64,000 bases of DNA. Origin: Hydractinia symbiolongicarpus. Lineage: Eukaryota; Cnidaria; Hydrozoa; Anthoathecata; Hydractiniidae. Under the pieces are notes generated by a model. The model saw nothing but the letters and a program-made list of their open reading frames with translations. It was not told the DNA's origin and made no database searches. Of the stretch, positions 61,880 through 64,000 are shown piece by piece. The position numbers and the translations under genes were made by a program. Location: the NCBI RefSeq assembly GCF_029227915.1, contig NC_079884.1:8806001-8870000 (forward strand), given 5' to 3'. Position 1 is the stretch's first letter. The number at the start of each line of letters is the position of its first letter.

Positions 61880-64000
61880 ATGAAAATAAACCTACTACTA
61901 GTCTTGGTACTGACCACAGCATCAGATTGTAGTAAGCAAATGCAACCAATAGATTCTATGGATGGCGATTACATAATTATTGGTTTATTTAGTTTTAAAT
62001 CATGCAAAGATGGTGACACACTGCGTATGGTGGAAACCATGAAGTATTCTGTGCAGTACTATAATGATGAATTCAACCATCGACAGATTGAAGTGGGTCA
62101 AAATGTTAATATTTCAACAGGTTATAAGATATACAATGTGAAAGGTGATGAAAGGATTGTAGCAGATCTTGCAATAAACCTTGTAACACAGAAGTGTCCA
62201 TGTCAAACAAGTCAGCTACTAAGTGTTATTTTAGGAATTATCTCCGCACTACCATGGAAATTAACAACAATGTTGGCAAATTTATTAGTCGCATACAAAA
62301 CGCCTATCATAAGCATTCATCCAAGTACCCCTACCCTTGATAATAAGATTTATCCTGACTTTTATTGGACAAATCCTATACCAGAAGACCAGGCAAATAT
62401 ATTGATAAAGTTAGCATTACATTACAAGTGGAAATATATCAGTGTCATAGCCTCAGAAAATGAATATAGCAAGTACACTTACAGTTTAATTACTGAAAAT
62501 ATGAAAGCACAAAACATATGCATAGCAATTGGCACATACATGCCAAAGGATAGAAAACCACTAAAAAAACTAATTGTATCAATGAAAAGTAATATATTTT
62601 TAGAAGTTGTAATACTCTGGGTATCAGTGCAAGATGCAACACAGTTTTTAAGTATGGCTGATAGTTTAAATCTGAACAAAACAATAATTGGAAGTCCATT
62701 GTGGACAAAACATCCCATTATTACTCACCTCACTCCAAGGCTAAGTCATGGTTTAATAGGTGTCATATTCGAAAAGGGAATTTGTTATTATTTCGAGCAG
62801 TCAATACATAACTATGTTTTGAGTCTGAAGTCTGACGGTAAAGGAAATTCATTGCGCGATTTCTTTTTGTGCAATAACGTAACAAATAAAAATGTAACTT
62901 TTCACCAAGTCAAACCTATATTTTCTCATGCTTCTCTAAAAATGGCATGCGATGTTATTAAGTCTGTAAAAGCATACACTTATTATTTTAAACACCTAAT
63001 AGAACAATTTACTAGCTACAACATGAGTGTAAATACAAAGACATTTAAGAAGTTAGTACAGAAATACTACTCAGTAAAAAAAAGCTTCAAATCATTTTTT
63101 ACTTTATCACATGCTGTATATCTTACGAGTGCTCAATACAACCAAGTAAATAAACAAATCTCTCATAAGATATTTGCAAGAACCTTTCGAATATTAAACC
63201 TAATAAACATCTTTGAAGTATATGACATCAACTTTACATGGATTGGATGGAAGTCTTCTCCACCAAAGTCTGAATGTATCTCACAATGCATGGCAGGTTA
63301 TTATAAGTTACAATATTTAGACAAACCATGCTGTTCATATTGTATCCCATGTGCTGAAGGAACATTCAATAAAAACAGCACAAAATGATCCATGTGTCCA
63401 TACAATACAGTTTCAAACAAAACACACTGTATTCCATTCACTAATCAATATTTCACATTAACAAACATGTTTGCAAAAATAACTCTTGTCATTACAGCAC
63501 TTGGTAATTTTGCATGTATATTTATCATTGCAACATACATTTATTACAGAGATACACCGCTGGTTCGCTCATCATGCATGAAGAATTCCATTGTTCAATT
63601 TGTTTGTCATTGTGCTTTGTTTAATACACCAATTCTCTTAATTGGGGAAGCAACAAACACCAAATGCATGATCTACCCTTTTCTTACTGGATTTCTGTTC
63701 ACAATCATTTGTTCCATGACACTGATAAAAACCATGCAGTTGCTTTTTGTATTTAACCAAAAATTGAGAATAACACAAAGAGAGATGTTCATAACAAAAT
63801 CAACTGAAGCATTGACTGTTATCTTATTGGTCTCTGTTCAATCAACACTGGCTACTGCGTATTACTTAACAAACTTAAACACAATAAAAGAGCACGCAGA
63901 TGTTTTGAAAATAACAAAGTTTGTGTCCTGTAAAATCAAAGTACCATTATTTGTACAAATTTGTTATATAACCTTGTTTTCCATCATATGTGCTGTTCAA
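61880..64000 (+). pseudogene. Second class C receptor copy with an in-frame TGA; 3' end beyond window
   Basis: A paralogue of the receptor at 56348, intronless, with its own signal peptide (MKINLLLVLVLTTAS). The frame is open for 502 codons and then meets TGA at 63386-63388. That is the position of Cys518 in the first copy, where TGC has become TGA by one base change. After the TGA the frame continues without a stop or indel for 204 codons, through the rest of the Cys-rich domain and most of the helices, to the window edge. Possible readings are a recent nonsense mutation (most likely), a secreted binding-domain-only protein, stop readthrough or selenocysteine recoding (a UGA at a Cys site, unlikely without a SECIS element), or a base error. 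If the 502-residue product is made, it keeps the whole flytrap domain but no membrane domain. Confidence 0.85.

Noticed and set aside
63386-63388. Firm call of a selenocysteine codon
   Set aside because: The UGA is at a Cys site, but there is no evidence of a SECIS element in the window and no precedent in the family that I know of. A nonsense mutation is simpler.

Overview
The window is nuclear DNA of an intron-rich, AT-rich early-branching animal, most likely a cnidarian and possibly a hydrozoan. The evidence is two very large, conserved animal genes with many short canonical GT-AG introns, a typical animal cytochrome c, intronless class C receptor genes, and a dense scatter of small transposons. 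The species assignment is inference.

Layout. 1-2600: AT-rich intergenic DNA with no convincing gene. 2786-29692, minus strand: the complete coding region of CEP350, a centrosome and microtubule-anchoring protein. I could join 33 exons in one continuous phase into 3,097 codons, very close to the roughly 3,100 residues of the vertebrate protein. Intron 7 carries a young, intact Ty1/copia retrotransposon (19882-24823) in the opposite orientation. 29693-33939: a divergent intergenic region between CEP350 and cytochrome c with tRNA-headed SINE copies. 33940-34729, plus strand: two-exon cytochrome c, 116 residues. 34730-37296: repeat-rich DNA holding a three-unit 41-bp tandem repeat, a nearly perfect 134-bp inverted repeat and a 140-bp mini-Helitron. 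37297-55020, minus strand: the last 46 exons (about 1,950 residues) of UBR4, a giant E3 ubiquitin ligase, including its C-terminal zinc-binding catalytic module. Its N-terminal two thirds are not in the window. 56348-58804 and 61880-64000, plus strand: two closely related intronless class C G-protein-coupled receptors. The second has a Cys codon changed to TGA just before the membrane domain, and the frame after it stays open to the window edge.

The genes are unrelated housekeeping genes plus a local receptor cluster; they do not form a pathway. The most interesting signals are the receptor pair (mosaic identity and in-frame TGA), two long hairpin-forming inverted repeats, the apparent nesting of the receptors inside or next to UBR4, and a family of miniature Helitrons with intact ends. 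I did not find a clearly new biological system.
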